Below are positions 45,590 through 54,270 of a stretch of 64,000 nucleotides of DNA, piece after piece; position 1 is the stretch's first letter, and every line of letters begins with the position of its first letter. The DNA is taken from positions 1 through 64,000 of the forward strand of contig NZ_BJDS01000002.1 of NCBI RefSeq assembly GCF_005405265.1, in the 5' to 3' direction. The DNA comes from Enterococcus songbeiensis. Its GTDB lineage: Bacteria > Bacillota > Bacilli > Lactobacillales > Enterococcaceae. The notes under the pieces were generated by a model. The model was not told the origin of the DNA and ran no database searches. It saw only the letters and a list, made by a program, of their open reading frames with translations. The translations under genes and the position numbers were made by a program.

Positions 45590-46363
45590 CTATGCTTCTT
45601 CTTCGCTGTATTCGATACCTAATTCGTTGCTGATTCCGGCGTAGCCTTCTGCTTCCAACCGTTTGGCAAGATCGGCATTTCCTGTTAATACCACACGACC
45701 ATCCATCATGATATGAACAACATCCGGTGTGATGTAATTTAATAAACGTTGGTAATGGGTGATAATCAGAGAACCAAAATTATCTCCCCGCATTTCATTG
45801 ACACCTTTTGCAACAACCTTCAAAGCATCAATATCCAAACCGGAATCGATTTCGTCTAAAATCGCAAATTTTGGTTCCAGCATCAATAATTGCAAAATTT
45901 CGTTGCGTTTTTTCTCCCCACCGGAAAATCCTTCGTTTAAATAGCGTTCTGCCATTTCTTCCGGCATATTCAACAAGTCCATTTTTTTATCTAATTTTTT
46001 TAAAAATTCCATAACCGACATTTTATGGTCATCATCCCGTTTGGCATTAATCGCTGCCCGCATAAATTCTGCGTTGGTGATTCCCGGAATTTCACTTGGG
46101 TATTGCATCGCCAGAAAAAGACCTAGGCGTGCCCGTTCGTCAACATCCATTTCCAAAATATTTTCACCGTCGAGAAGCACTTCTCCTTGGGTAACTTCGT
46201 AGTTGGGGTTGCCCATGATGGCAGCAGACAAGGTGGATTTTCCTGTGCCGTTTGGTCCCATGATGGCATGAATTTCACCAGTTTTCAGCGTTAGATTGAC
46301 GCCTTTTAAGATTTCTTTATTTTCAATCGATACATGTAAATCTTTCACTTCTAAGACTGACAT
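45590..46363 (-). CDS. sufC: Fe-S assembly ATPase SufC
   Basis: 257 aa from ATG 46363 (MSVLEVKDLHVSIENKEILKGVNLTL), after TTGGAGGA; an in-frame start at 46378 would overlap that site. ABC-type ATPase: Walker A IMGPNGTGKSTLSAAIMG, signature GFSGGEKKRNEILQLLMLEPKFAILDEIDSGLDIDALKVV with Walker B. Drives conformational change of SufBD. First gene of the operon. Confidence 0.96.
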   Translation of the reverse strand: MSVLEVKDLHVSIENKEILKGVNLTLKTGEIHAIMGPNGTGKSTLSAAIMGNPNYEVTQGEVLLDGENILEMDVDERARLGLFLAMQYPSEIPGITNAEFMRAAINAKRDDDHKMSVMEFLKKLDKKMDLLNMPEEMAERYLNEGFSGGEKKRNEILQLLMLEPKFAILDEIDSGLDIDALKVVAKGVNEMRGDNFGSLIITHYQRLLNYITPDVVHIMMDGRVVLTGNADLAKRLEAEGYAGISNELGIEYSEEEA

Positions 46364-46387
46364 AATGTATTCCTCCAATAATCATTC

Positions 46388-46417
46388 ATTCTCACTCATT
46401 TTAGACTAATTGAGAAT
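46388..46417. promoter_or_regulatory. Inverted repeat before sufC
   Basis: ATTCTCA-N16-TGAGAAT upstream of the sufC start. It could bind a Fur/PerR-like or other iron- or redox-responsive regulator; the regulator is not identified. Confidence 0.45.
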
Positions 46418-46507
46418 GAAGTTCAATGATCCACTGCTAAGATCTGGCATTTTCGCGCTATTTCGTGATAAACTTTTCTTTTTTATAAGAATATTTCTAA
46501 AATAAAA

Positions 46508-46538
46508 AACGAAATCTCTCCGTCAGAAAGATTTCGTT
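46508..46538 (-). terminator. Terminator of the metNIQ operon
   Basis: AACGAAATCT ... AGATTTCGTT stem just after metQ on the minus strand, with a T run after it. Confidence 0.85.
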
Positions 46539-46551
46539 CGTTTGTTAAGAA

Positions 46552-47403
46552 TTATTTTGCGTCAGCATCAACGATTTTGACAGACCCTTGCCATTTTTCA
46601 TCAACAAAATCTTTCACTTCGTCACTGTGCAATGCTTCGATTAATTTTTTGATGGAATCTTTGTTTTCATCGCCACTACGAACAGCAATCACGTTAACGT
46701 ATGGAGAATTGTCGCTTTCAACTAACAAGGCATCTTTTTTCGGATTCAAACCGATGCCGTAAGCAAAGTTTGCGTTGATGGCTACCAAATCAACATCTTC
46801 GTTTTGGTAGGTTGTTGCTAGCAATTCTGGGTTGATATCGTGCTTGAATTCGATGTTTTTTGGATTTTCATCGATATCTTCAAAAGTAGCAGTTTCTGGA
46901 TCAACGCCTTCTTTCAAGGTCAACAGGTCAGCATCTTGGAAAATCGTCAAGATACGGCCCCAGTCAGATTCAGAGTTGGATGTGATAACGGTCGCACCGT
47001 CTTTCAAATCTTTGATGTCTTTCAATGTTTTTGAATACAAGCCCATTGGTTCGATGTGAACGGCTCCGGCATTGACAAAGTCATAGCCGTTGTCTTTGAT
47101 CTCTTTGTTCAAGTAAGGAATGTGTTGGAAATAGTTGGCATCAATGTCTTTGTTTTCCAACGCTTTATTTGGCAAGATATAGTCATCAAATTTTTTGACT
47201 TCTAATTTAATGCCTTCTTTTTCCAATAATGGTGCCGCTGCTTCTAAAATTTCCGCATGAGGAGTTGGTGAAGCGCCTACTGTTAAGGTTGTTGTCTTTT
47301 CTTCTGCTGCTGAGGAGCCGTCAGTACTGCTGCCGCCGTTTCCACATGCTGCTAATCCCGCTGTTACTAATAATACTGTTGCTAATCCAAAAATCTTTTT
47401 CAT
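46552..47403 (-). CDS. metQ: Methionine ABC transporter substrate-binding lipoprotein
   Basis: 283 aa, NLPA family. Lipobox at Cys20 (LLVTAGLAACGNGG) anchors it to the membrane outside. Family motifs: TLTVGASPTPHAEILEAAAPLLEKEGIKLEVKKFDDYILPNKALENKDIDANYFQHIPYLN, NADDANFAYGIGLNPKKDALLVES-like SPYVNVIAVRSGDENKDSIKKLIEALHSDEVKDFV. GGGAGG ribosome binding site. Last gene of metNIQ under the Met T-box. Confidence 0.94.
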   Translation of the reverse strand: MKKIFGLATVLLVTAGLAACGNGGSSTDGSSAAEEKTTTLTVGASPTPHAEILEAAAPLLEKEGIKLEVKKFDDYILPNKALENKDIDANYFQHIPYLNKEIKDNGYDFVNAGAVHIEPMGLYSKTLKDIKDLKDGATVITSNSESDWGRILTIFQDADLLTLKEGVDPETATFEDIDENPKNIEFKHDINPELLATTYQNEDVDLVAINANFAYGIGLNPKKDALLVESDNSPYVNVIAVRSGDENKDSIKKLIEALHSDEVKDFVDEKWQGSVKIVDADAK

Positions 47404-47423
47404 ATCCTATTTCCTCCCTTTTT

Positions 47424-48110
47424 TTAACGCTTATCGGTTTTTTTCGTCAAGAAATCACCAATTCCTTGAACAATAAACACAATAATCAAAATAATAATCG
47501 TGGCTACCATTGTTACTGTGTAGTTTCCACGTTGAAACCCTTCCTGCCATGCCAGTGCACCAAGACCACCGGCACCGATTGCTCCGGCCATTGCCGTGTA
47601 ACCGATCATCGAGATTGTTGTCACTGTGATTCCTGAGATCAGTGCCGGAACACTTTCTGGAATCAATACTTTTCGGATCACCTGCCAATAATTGGCACCC
47701 ATCGCTTCGGCAGCTTCTAATACACCGGGGCTGACTTCACGAAAGGCAATCTCTACTAACCGAGCATAAAATGGTGCTGCGGATAAAACCAATGCGGGAA
47801 TTGCTGCTTTAGCTCCCAACATTGTTCCAACTAAAATCATCGTAAACGGAATAATCAAGACCATCAAAATCATGAATGGCGTGGAACGGAAAATGTTGCT
47901 GATGATGGAGATCAAATTATAAAAAATTCTGGCAGAGGTTTGTTGCTTTCTTCCCAGAGAATACAGAGCCAAACCAAGCAGCAATCCGATAATCACTACT
48001 AAAATCGTTGAGATTACTGTCATGAACAAAGTGTCATAAAAGGCTTGTTTCATTGTATTCCAGTCAATCATTTCCAGATTGAAATAGGTTTCCATAAATC
48101 CTTTATCCAT
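47424..48110 (-). CDS. metI: Methionine ABC transporter permease
   Basis: 228 aa with five membrane segments and the permease EAA-type loop (GVLEAAEAMGANYWQVIRKVLIPESVPALISGITVTTISMIGYTAMAGAIGAGGLGALAWQEG), typical for MetI. Overlaps metN by 8 bp. Confidence 0.94.
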   Translation of the reverse strand: MDKGFMETYFNLEMIDWNTMKQAFYDTLFMTVISTILVVIIGLLLGLALYSLGRKQQTSARIFYNLISIISNIFRSTPFMILMVLIIPFTMILVGTMLGAKAAIPALVLSAAPFYARLVEIAFREVSPGVLEAAEAMGANYWQVIRKVLIPESVPALISGITVTTISMIGYTAMAGAIGAGGLGALAWQEGFQRGNYTVTMVATIIILIIVFIVQGIGDFLTKKTDKR

Positions 48111-49137
48111 GATGAATCACCTCCACGCCAACTTGTTGTTCAGCAAAAAAGGTAATTGCTTGATCGACTGCCTGATCTTCTCCTGAAAGCAGGACGGTCA
48201 AGGAACCGAATGAGCCTTCTTTTGCCTGACGGATTTTCCCGTACACCACATTGATATCAATATCAAATTGTCGAATCGCTTGTGAAATTACCGGTTCATT
48301 GGCATTGTCTTCATTAAAGGTCAAGGTCACTAAACGTCCAGTTGGATTTTCAGCGATAAATTCCTCCAACAATTCTTCCGGATCTTCCCGTGGTTTGAAG
48401 TCCTGTTGCACAAATCGTTTCGTCACTTCTTGTTTCGGATGACGAAAGACATCTACGACCAATCCTTCTTCCACGACTTTTCCCAGCTCCATGACGGCTA
48501 CTTTATTACAGATTTTACGAACCACATTCATTTCATGTGTAATCAATACAATCGTCAATCCTAATTTTTGGTTGATGTCTTGCAGTAGTTCCAAGACTTC
48601 TTCGGTTGTTTGGGGATCTAAGGCACTTGTTGCTTCATCACACAATAGAATCTGCGGATCGTTTGCCAACGCTCGGGCGATTCCGACCCGTTGCTTTTGC
48701 CCACCGGATAATTGCGATGGATAGGCATTGCCTCTTCCCTGCAAACCCACCAATTGCAATAAGTCTTCTGCTTTTTGTTTTCGCTCAGCTTTCCCAAGTC
48801 CTGCAAGTTCCAATGGCAATTCGATATTTTCGATGACCGTTCGTGACCACAGCAGGTTAAAGTGCTGGAAAATCATTCCGATATTTTTTCGAAATGCCCG
48901 CAATTCTTTGTTCTTCAGTGCAAGGATGTTCTGCTTATTGACGATTACTTCGCCGGCAGTTGGTAGTTCTAGTCCATTGAGCAATCGCACCAATGTACTT
49001 TTTCCTGCACCGGAATATCCTACAATGCCGTAGATATCTCCTGGTTCAACCGTTAAAGAAACATCATTGACCGCGTCGATTCGGCCATTTTTGCCTTCAA
49101 ATGTTTTTTTGACATGCGTCAATTGAATCAATGACAT
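48103..49137 (-). CDS. metN: Methionine ABC transporter ATPase
   Basis: 344 aa. Walker A GIVGYSGAGKSTLVRLLNG, signature QLSGGQKQRVGIARALANDPQILLCDEATSALDP, H-loop LITHEMNVV. The C-terminal 90 residues form the NIL regulatory domain (VTLTFNEDNANEPVISQAIRQFDIDINVVYGKIRQAKEGSFGSLTVLLSG) that binds methionine and slows transport. First gene after the T-box leader. Confidence 0.96.
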   Translation of the reverse strand: MSLIQLTHVKKTFEGKNGRIDAVNDVSLTVEPGDIYGIVGYSGAGKSTLVRLLNGLELPTAGEVIVNKQNILALKNKELRAFRKNIGMIFQHFNLLWSRTVIENIELPLELAGLGKAERKQKAEDLLQLVGLQGRGNAYPSQLSGGQKQRVGIARALANDPQILLCDEATSALDPQTTEEVLELLQDINQKLGLTIVLITHEMNVVRKICNKVAVMELGKVVEEGLVVDVFRHPKQEVTKRFVQQDFKPREDPEELLEEFIAENPTGRLVTLTFNEDNANEPVISQAIRQFDIDINVVYGKIRQAKEGSFGSLTVLLSGEDQAVDQAITFFAEQQVGVEVIHHG

Positions 49138-49172
49138 GCTCTTCCCATCTTTCCTTTAGCGTATTTTCTAAA

Positions 49173-49471
49173 CAAAAAAACTTCCGTCCTTGTGCATATT
49201 TCTATACAAAGGACGAAAGTTATCATCTTTCGTGTTACCACCTTGATTCGTTATTGTTTTACAACAATAACCTTATCCGGTACTTGACTGTTTCTCGCAT
49301 ACCGTTGTGCGTTAACGGGCACCCCCGTATCAAGCTAGTCCTTAGACTCACTTCATCCGCTCAAAGACCATCTTCCATCTCATTTTCGTTACCCGTTTGC
49401 AGCAATTCCGGGCTCTCTGTGAACGTTAGTGACATGTACTCTTCTTTTCAAAGCTTTCAATTATTGATGAA
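49173..49471 (-). promoter_or_regulatory. T-box riboswitch before metNIQ, probably Met-specific
   Basis: Leader of about 300 nt. Stem I region with AGAGAGCCCGGAATTGCTGC (about 49410-49430). The T-box core AAGGTGGTAACACG lies at 49231-49244 on the minus strand. A terminator follows with arms around ACTTTCGTCCTTTGT / GCACAAGGACGGAAGT (49174-49222) and a T7 run. GATGGAAGATGGTC in the 3' side of stem I offers an ATG specifier, in keeping with methionine transport. Uncharged tRNA-Met would stabilise the antiterminator. Confidence 0.88.
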
Positions 49472-49500
49472 ATTATAACAACGTACCTTACATGTGTCAA
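49472..49500 (-). promoter_or_regulatory. Promoter of the metNIQ T-box transcript
   Basis: Consensus TTGACA (49500-49495) and TATAAT (49477-49472) with 17-bp spacing. Confidence 0.88.
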
Positions 49501-49519
49501 TTATTTTCTGAAAATAATT

Positions 49520-49858
49520 TTAAAGTTTATCAAATTCGGCTGGATCAACGTCTTTAAAAGCGACAATCCAGGCATTCATTTCGTCTTCATCATTTAAGAT
49601 ATCCACGGATGCATCAACTTTTTCATTCACGGAAGAAACGACACCTGACAAAGGACTTGGAAATTCGTTGACAGCTTTTTCTGCTTCAACTTCCAGCAAT
49701 GCTTCCCCTTGTTTCACTAATTTTCCTACTTTAGGTAAAGAGGCAAAGGTGATTTTTCCAAGTTCATCCTGCGCTTCCTTCGTCAATCCGACACAATATT
49801 CGCTGCCGTTAAACAGCACCCACAAATTATCTTTTTTCTTTAGACATTTCTTTTCCAT
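49520..49858 (-). CDS. gcvH: GcvH-like lipoyl-carrier protein
   Basis: 112 aa. Lipoyl domain with the carrier lysine Lys61 in EVEAEKAVNEFPSPLSGVVSSVNE and EYCVGLTKEAQDELGKITFASLPKVGKLVKQGE. No glycine-cleavage P or T gene is near, so it may act as a lipoyl donor or relay for other complexes; LplA in this window could modify it. It overlaps the ArsC-like gene by 19 bp, downstream of rodA, an order (ArsC-like then gcvH) also known in Bacillus. Confidence 0.85.
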   Translation of the reverse strand: MEKKCLKKKDNLWVLFNGSEYCVGLTKEAQDELGKITFASLPKVGKLVKQGEALLEVEAEKAVNEFPSPLSGVVSSVNEKVDASVDILNDEDEMNAWIVAFKDVDPAEFDKL

Positions 49859-50214
49859 GATTCTTTCGCTGCTCCTTCAAAATCAATTTCTTTAAATCCA
49901 ATGGCTTGGATTTTGCCATTTTTTTCCAGAATGGGACGCTTGATCAGCATACCATCTGTTGCCAACAATTCGCAAGCTTCTCGCATGTTGAGGGTCGGCA
50001 CGATAGTTTTTAATCCTAGCTGACGATAGTTTACACCACTTGTGTTAAAAAAGCGACGAATTGGCAAGCCGCTTTCCTTCATCCAGCCTTCCAGCTTCTC
50101 GGCAGTCGGCGGTTGTTGAATCATATCAATCAGTTGATACTCTATTTCATGGGCATCCAGCCAGGCTCTTGCCTTTTTGCAGGTACTGCATTTGGGGTAC
50201 CAATAAAGATTCAT
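49840..50214 (-). CDS. ArsC/Spx-family thioredoxin-fold protein (YusI-like)
   Basis: 124 aa. CSTC at 9-12 (YPKCSTCKKARAWLDAHEIEYQLIDM), FFNTSGVNYRQLGLK, and MLIKRPILEKNGKIQAIGFKE as in ArsC-type reductases and Spx. Two Cys remain at the N-terminal site. It lacks clear RNA polymerase-binding features of SpxA, so I favour a reductase-like role. It overlaps rodA by 4 bp and gcvH by 19 bp, hence translationally coupled with both. Confidence 0.82.
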   Translation of the reverse strand: MNLYWYPKCSTCKKARAWLDAHEIEYQLIDMIQQPPTAEKLEGWMKESGLPIRRFFNTSGVNYRQLGLKTIVPTLNMREACELLATDGMLIKRPILEKNGKIQAIGFKEIDFEGAAKESWKRNV

Positions 50215-51395
50215 TCTTTCACTTCCTTCGAAGTTTCTGCTTGAAACCGCATCGATAAAATCAACCCGATTCCGATCATGTTTCCTAAAATCGAAGATCC
50301 CCCTTGGCTGATAAAGGGTAAAGGTATTCCCGTCAGCGGCATCAGCCCGATGTTTGCGCCGATGTTTTCAAATACGTGAAAGAGAATCATCATAATGATC
50401 CCGCTGGCAATGTAGGCATAAAATTCGTTGTTGGTATCAAAACACACCCGAATCATGCGGTAAATCAAAATAAAATAAAGTAAAATTACAAAAGAGCCGC
50501 CGATAAAACCAAAATTTTCTCCAATAACCGTGAAAATCATATCGGATTCTCTTACCGGAACGTAGACATCACTGACGTTGAATCCTTTTCCAAACATTCC
50601 ACCAGACCCAATCGCCAACAAGCCTTGTGCCGGTTGATAACTTAGTCCAGATGTGTCATGGAAAGGATTGAGCCAGGAATCGATTCGGGCAAATTGATAA
50701 GATTTAAAGCCGATATTGTACAATAATTCCCGACCGGTTTCTGTTGTTACCAGATAGATGGTCCCACCACCAATGACCACAAAGAGAGCCACAACAGGAA
50801 TAATGATTCGCCAGGAAATTCCTGACATTAAAAACACACCGCCTAGAATAGCCAAAAAGACTAACATCGTTCCGAAATCTTTTTGCAACATTACTAATCC
50901 CAAGACCGGCAATGACACCAACGCCATCTTGCCAATCAAAAAACCATCCGTCGATAAATTACGATTTCGATATTTGACATTGTGGGAGGTAACCACTAAC
51001 GCCAACATTAAAATAAAGGCGATTTTCATTAATTCTGCCGGCTGAAAAGTAAAGGAGCCGAACTTAAACCAGTTTTTTGAACCGGTCACATTGGCTAAAT
51101 CTTTATCATAAAATCGCAACAGCGCCAACATAACGGCTAAACCCAGTCCATAGATAAACGGGGTTAATTTCCAGATCCATTTTGATTTCAAGTGCATGAT
51201 AACAATAATTGCAATGGTTCCTATAACGTACCACAAACTTTGGATCGCCATTTTTTGCAGTACATTTTGCCCGGTAGGGTCTTGGCTCAAAGCCACGTAT
51301 AACGAAGCAAGGCCGACTAAACATAATAGAAAGACCGGCAAAATCACGCCATAATCAATACGGCTGTCGGTCGAAGTTGATCGTTTTTTTTCCAT
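50211..51395 (-). CDS. rodA: Rod-shape/elongation SEDS protein RodA-like
   Basis: 394 aa from ATG 51395 (MEKKRSTSTDSRIDYG), after GAGAGGA; a start seven codons earlier lacks one. Ten membrane segments and the SEDS signatures: KNWFKFGSFTFQPAELMKIAFILMLALVV, PVLGLVMLQKDFGTMLVFLAIL, FEN-type ENFGFIGGSFVILLYFILIYR and MPLTGIPLPFISQGGSSILGNMIGIGL. Peptidoglycan glycosyltransferase working with a class B PBP. First gene of the rodA-arsC-like-gcvH operon. Confidence 0.9.
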   Translation of the reverse strand: MEKKRSTSTDSRIDYGVILPVFLLCLVGLASLYVALSQDPTGQNVLQKMAIQSLWYVIGTIAIIVIMHLKSKWIWKLTPFIYGLGLAVMLALLRFYDKDLANVTGSKNWFKFGSFTFQPAELMKIAFILMLALVVTSHNVKYRNRNLSTDGFLIGKMALVSLPVLGLVMLQKDFGTMLVFLAILGGVFLMSGISWRIIIPVVALFVVIGGGTIYLVTTETGRELLYNIGFKSYQFARIDSWLNPFHDTSGLSYQPAQGLLAIGSGGMFGKGFNVSDVYVPVRESDMIFTVIGENFGFIGGSFVILLYFILIYRMIRVCFDTNNEFYAYIASGIIMMILFHVFENIGANIGLMPLTGIPLPFISQGGSSILGNMIGIGLILSMRFQAETSKEVKE

Positions 51396-51545
51396 GATTC
51401 CTCTCTTTTCCTTCAAAGATACACCTTATCATTATAGAGGTGTTGTTACAGAAAAGAAAGACATCCCGTCCTTCATTCAGAAAAAATTTAGAAATACCGT
51501 TTGCGGACTGATTGAAGTCAGACCGTATAATTTCACTAAAAAAAT

Positions 51546-51567
51546 ATCACCGAAAAAAATCGGTGAT
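51546..51567 (-). terminator. Terminator of the DUF2187 gene
   Basis: ATCACCGA ... TCGGTGAT stem with six-base loop and a T run on the minus strand. Confidence 0.85.
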
Positions 51568-51572
51568 CAAGT

Positions 51573-51809
51573 TTAAATCTTTTTCATATGTTTATAATTG
51601 ATGATTAACACACCATTGCTTTGCGTAAGTAACTGTTGATTGTCAGGAGTTTCATCCAATTCGATTACTGCAGAATTTTTCAGCTGCTTTGTAACGGTCC
51701 CTGTCTGCGGTTTGCCATAGATTGAAAATTTCACATGAGTGTCTACTAAAAACCCTTCTCCAGCTTCAGAAGGAATTACTGTTGCATCAAATTTACCAAA
51801 CGTTGCCAT
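51573..51809 (-). CDS. DUF2187-like small protein (YkvS type)
   Basis: 78 aa, HVKFSIYGKPQTGTVTKQLKNSAVIELDE ... GVLIINYKHMKKI, an SH3/KOW-like beta barrel as in DUF2187 proteins. GGGAGG ribosome binding site. Function unknown. Monogenic, with a terminator directly behind it. Confidence 0.75.
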   Translation of the reverse strand: MATFGKFDATVIPSEAGEGFLVDTHVKFSIYGKPQTGTVTKQLKNSAVIELDETPDNQQLLTQSNGVLIINYKHMKKI

Positions 51810-51903
51810 TCACAAAACCTCCCTTTATATATATTCATTATAGCACACTTTGTGAAAATTTGCAGAAATTTTGCTAATAAACTCTTTTTTTACTACATTT
51901 CTC

Positions 51904-51932
51904 TTTACAAACCTCCTTTTTTTTTCTATAAT
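51904..51932 (+). promoter_or_regulatory. Promoter of tRNA-Thr
   Basis: TTTACA (51904-51909) and TATAAT (51927-51932) with 17-bp spacing, 15 bp before the tRNA. Confidence 0.7.
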
Positions 51933-51946
51933 TCTTGTTGTGTCAC

Positions 51947-52019
51947 GCCGGCTTAGCTCAGTTGGTAGAGCATCGCACTCGTAACGCGGGGGTCGTAGGT
52001 TCGAATCCTATAGCCGGCA
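51947..52019 (+). tRNA. tRNA-Thr (anticodon CGT)
   Basis: 73 bases. Acceptor stem GCCGGCT/AGCCGGC, D arm GCTC-AGTTGGTA-GAGC, anticodon loop CTCGTAA with CGT at 51980-51982, T loop TTCGAAT, discriminator A; no encoded CCA. The anticodon stem TCGCA/CGCGG has a U-G pair at 27-43 and an A-C mismatch at 31-39. It reads ACG codons. Confidence 0.92.
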
Positions 52020-52030
52020 TAACAAAAGAA

Positions 52031-52068
52031 AGTCAGCAATCTTAGCTTCTAAGATTGCTGACTCTTTT
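52031..52068 (+). terminator. Terminator of the tRNA-Thr transcript
   Basis: GTCAGCAATCTTAG-CTT-CTAAGATTGCTGAC stem then a T7 run. Confidence 0.9.
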
Positions 52069-52085
52069 TTTATTATCGCTTATCC

Positions 52086-52123
52086 AAAAAAATCCTGCCG
52101 AATTCTTCGACAGGATTTTTTTC
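52086..52123 (-). terminator. Terminator of upp
   Basis: AAAAAATCCTG ... CAGGATTTTTTT stem, 20 bp after the upp stop on the minus strand. Confidence 0.85.
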
Positions 52124-52140
52124 ATCACTCGTTACAAAAC

Positions 52141-52770
52141 CTATTTTGTTCCAAATAAACGGTCACCGGCATCGCCAAGTCCAGGAACGATATAGCCGTG
52201 TTCATTCAAATGATCATCCAAAGCTGCCGTGTAGATATCAATATCTGGATGAGCTTCTTGCAAGGCTTTGACGCCTTCTGGTGCAGCTACGAGACAAACA
52301 AATTTAATGTTTGAACCGCCGCGTTTTTTCAGGGCATCGATTGCCATGATTGCAGAACCACCAGTTGCCAACATCGGGTCAACAACAAATAGCTGACGGG
52401 AATCGATATCTTCTGGTAATTTTACAAAATATTCATGAGGTTCCAAAGTTTCTTCGTCCCGGTACAAGCCAATGTGTCCAACTTTAGCAGCTGGAATCAA
52501 TTCCAAAATACCGTCTACCATTCCAATTCCGGCACGTAGGATCGGAACGATGGCAACTTTTTTCCCTGTTAACGTTTTTTGTGTAGTTTTGACGATTGGT
52601 GTTTCGATTACCGTATCTTCCAATGGCATATCACGAGAAACTTCATAAGCCATTAACATGGCGATTTCATTGACAACTTCACGGAAAACTTTTGTTCCGC
52701 AATTTTTTTCCCGAATAATAGTTAGTTTGTGTTGAATGAGTGGATGGTCGATTACTTGAAATTTGCCCAT
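52141..52770 (-). CDS. upp: Uracil phosphoribosyltransferase
   Basis: 209 aa, full length. Makes UMP from uracil and [99 protein letters not shown] and the PRPP loop [17 protein letters not shown], ending [18 protein letters not shown] ribosome binding site. It follows glyA on the same strand, as in many Firmicutes. Confidence 0.97.
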   Translation of the reverse strand: MGKFQVIDHPLIQHKLTIIREKNCGTKVFREVVNEIAMLMAYEVSRDMPLEDTVIETPIVKTTQKTLTGKKVAIVPILRAGIGMVDGILELIPAAKVGHIGLYRDEETLEPHEYFVKLPEDIDSRQLFVVDPMLATGGSAIMAIDALKKRGGSNIKFVCLVAAPEGVKALQEAHPDIDIYTAALDDHLNEHGYIVPGLGDAGDRLFGTK

Positions 52771-52858
52771 GATGATTCTCCTTTAGTTTTCTTCTATTTT
52801 AAAGCAAATAATGAAGAGAAACAACATTTCTTCCAAATTTGCTAAAAATTCCGCAAAA

Positions 52859-52898
52859 GAAGGCGGGGACCATTCATTGAATGGTGCCTCACCTTTTG
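52859..52898 (-). terminator. Weak hairpin between glyA and upp
   Basis: Arms AAGGTGAGGCACCATTC / GAATGGTCCCCGCCTT with mismatches and a short T run on the minus strand; may only partly stop glyA transcripts. Confidence 0.55.
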
Positions 52899-52906
52899 TC
52901 TGCCGA

Positions 52907-54145
52907 TTATTGATAAATCGGGTGTTTATCTGTTAAAGCCTTCACTTCTTCTTTTACTTGTGCCAGAACTTCTTGGTCTTCTTTGGCACGTAATGCCTTT
53001 ACAATCAATTTTGCTACTTCAACTGCATCTTCTTCACTAAATCCACGACTAGTAATTGCCGGTGTTCCCACACGAATTCCGCTGGTTTTGAAAGGACTCA
53101 ATGATTCGAATGGAATTGAGTTTTTATTAACGGTAATATTTACACTGTCCAAAATGGCTTCGGCTTCTTTTCCGTTCATTTCAAAATCACGCACATCGAT
53201 CAATAGCAAATGATTGTCCGTTGCGCCAGAAACCAACCGAGCTTCTGGGGCTTGATTGAAAACTTTAGCCATTGCTTGAGCATTCGTAATGACTTGTTGC
53301 GCATACTCTTTGAATTCCGGTGCCAGTGCTTCTTTGAAGGAAACTGCTTTTCCGGCGATCACATGCTCTAGTGGACCCCCTTGAATACCAGGGAAAACAG
53401 CGCTATTGATTTTTTTCGCTAATGCTTCGTCATTAGTCAAAACCATTCCGCCCCGTGGACCGCGTAAAGTTTTATGGGTAGTGGTGGTCGTGATGTCTGC
53501 ATAAGGAACGGGTGATGGGTGCAAGCCTGCTGCAACTAATCCGGCGATATGTGCCATATCTACCATTAGTTTTGCACCGATTTCATCAGCGATTTCACGG
53601 AATTTTGCAAAATCGATGGTGCGGGAATAGGCACTGGCACCTGCAACAATCAATTTAGGCTGATGTTTCCGAGCTAAAATCCGCACGACATTGTAGTCAA
53701 TCACTTCCGTTGTTGGATCAACACCGTAGCTGACAAAATGATACGTTTTACCACTGAAATTAACTGGTGAACCATGAGTTAAATGTCCCCCTGCGGATAA
53801 ATCCATCCCCATGATGGTGTCGCCGGGTTCCACTAAGGCTAAATAGGCTGCCGTGTTAGCTTGTGAGCCGGAATGCGGCTGCACGTTGACAAATTTGGCA
53901 CCAAATAATTCTTTTGCTCGATCAATTGCTAAATTTTCAACGACATCGATGTATTCACAACCGCCATAATACCGACGACCGGGATAACCTTCAGCATATT
54001 TATTGGTCAATACACTGCCTTGTGCCGCTAATACCCCTTTTGAAACAATATTTTCCGAGGCAATCAGCTCCAAATTGTTTTGTTGTCGTGTAAATTCATT
54101 TTCGACTGCTTGCCATAATTCTGGATCAAATTCTTTATAGTCCAT
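52907..54145 (-). CDS. glyA: Serine hydroxymethyltransferase
   Basis: 412 aa from ATG 54145 ([32 protein letters not shown]), after GAGGGG; a GTG four codons earlier lacks a spaced site. Converts serine and tetrahydrofolate to glycine and methylene-THF. Seen: [52 protein letters not shown] and the PLP Lys in [14 protein letters not shown]. Confidence 0.97.
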   Translation of the reverse strand: MDYKEFDPELWQAVENEFTRQQNNLELIASENIVSKGVLAAQGSVLTNKYAEGYPGRRYYGGCEYIDVVENLAIDRAKELFGAKFVNVQPHSGSQANTAAYLALVEPGDTIMGMDLSAGGHLTHGSPVNFSGKTYHFVSYGVDPTTEVIDYNVVRILARKHQPKLIVAGASAYSRTIDFAKFREIADEIGAKLMVDMAHIAGLVAAGLHPSPVPYADITTTTTHKTLRGPRGGMVLTNDEALAKKINSAVFPGIQGGPLEHVIAGKAVSFKEALAPEFKEYAQQVITNAQAMAKVFNQAPEARLVSGATDNHLLLIDVRDFEMNGKEAEAILDSVNITVNKNSIPFESLSPFKTSGIRVGTPAITSRGFSEEDAVEVAKLIVKALRAKEDQEVLAQVKEEVKALTDKHPIYQ

Positions 54146-54228
54146 TGAGAACAACACCCCTCTTACCTTGTTAGTTCGAATTGTACCATAGTTTTCTCTA
54201 CTGTGAAGACCTTAGGCTCTGGATAGAC

Positions 54229-54270
54229 AAAAAAATCTGTATGCACCTCTTGATGCATACAGATTTTTTT
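54229..54270 (-). terminator. Terminator of the lplA-metNIQ-type operon
   Basis: AAAAAAATCTGTATGCA ... TGCATACAGATTTTTTT stem overlapping the end of the second metQ-like gene; works on both strands. Confidence 0.9.
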
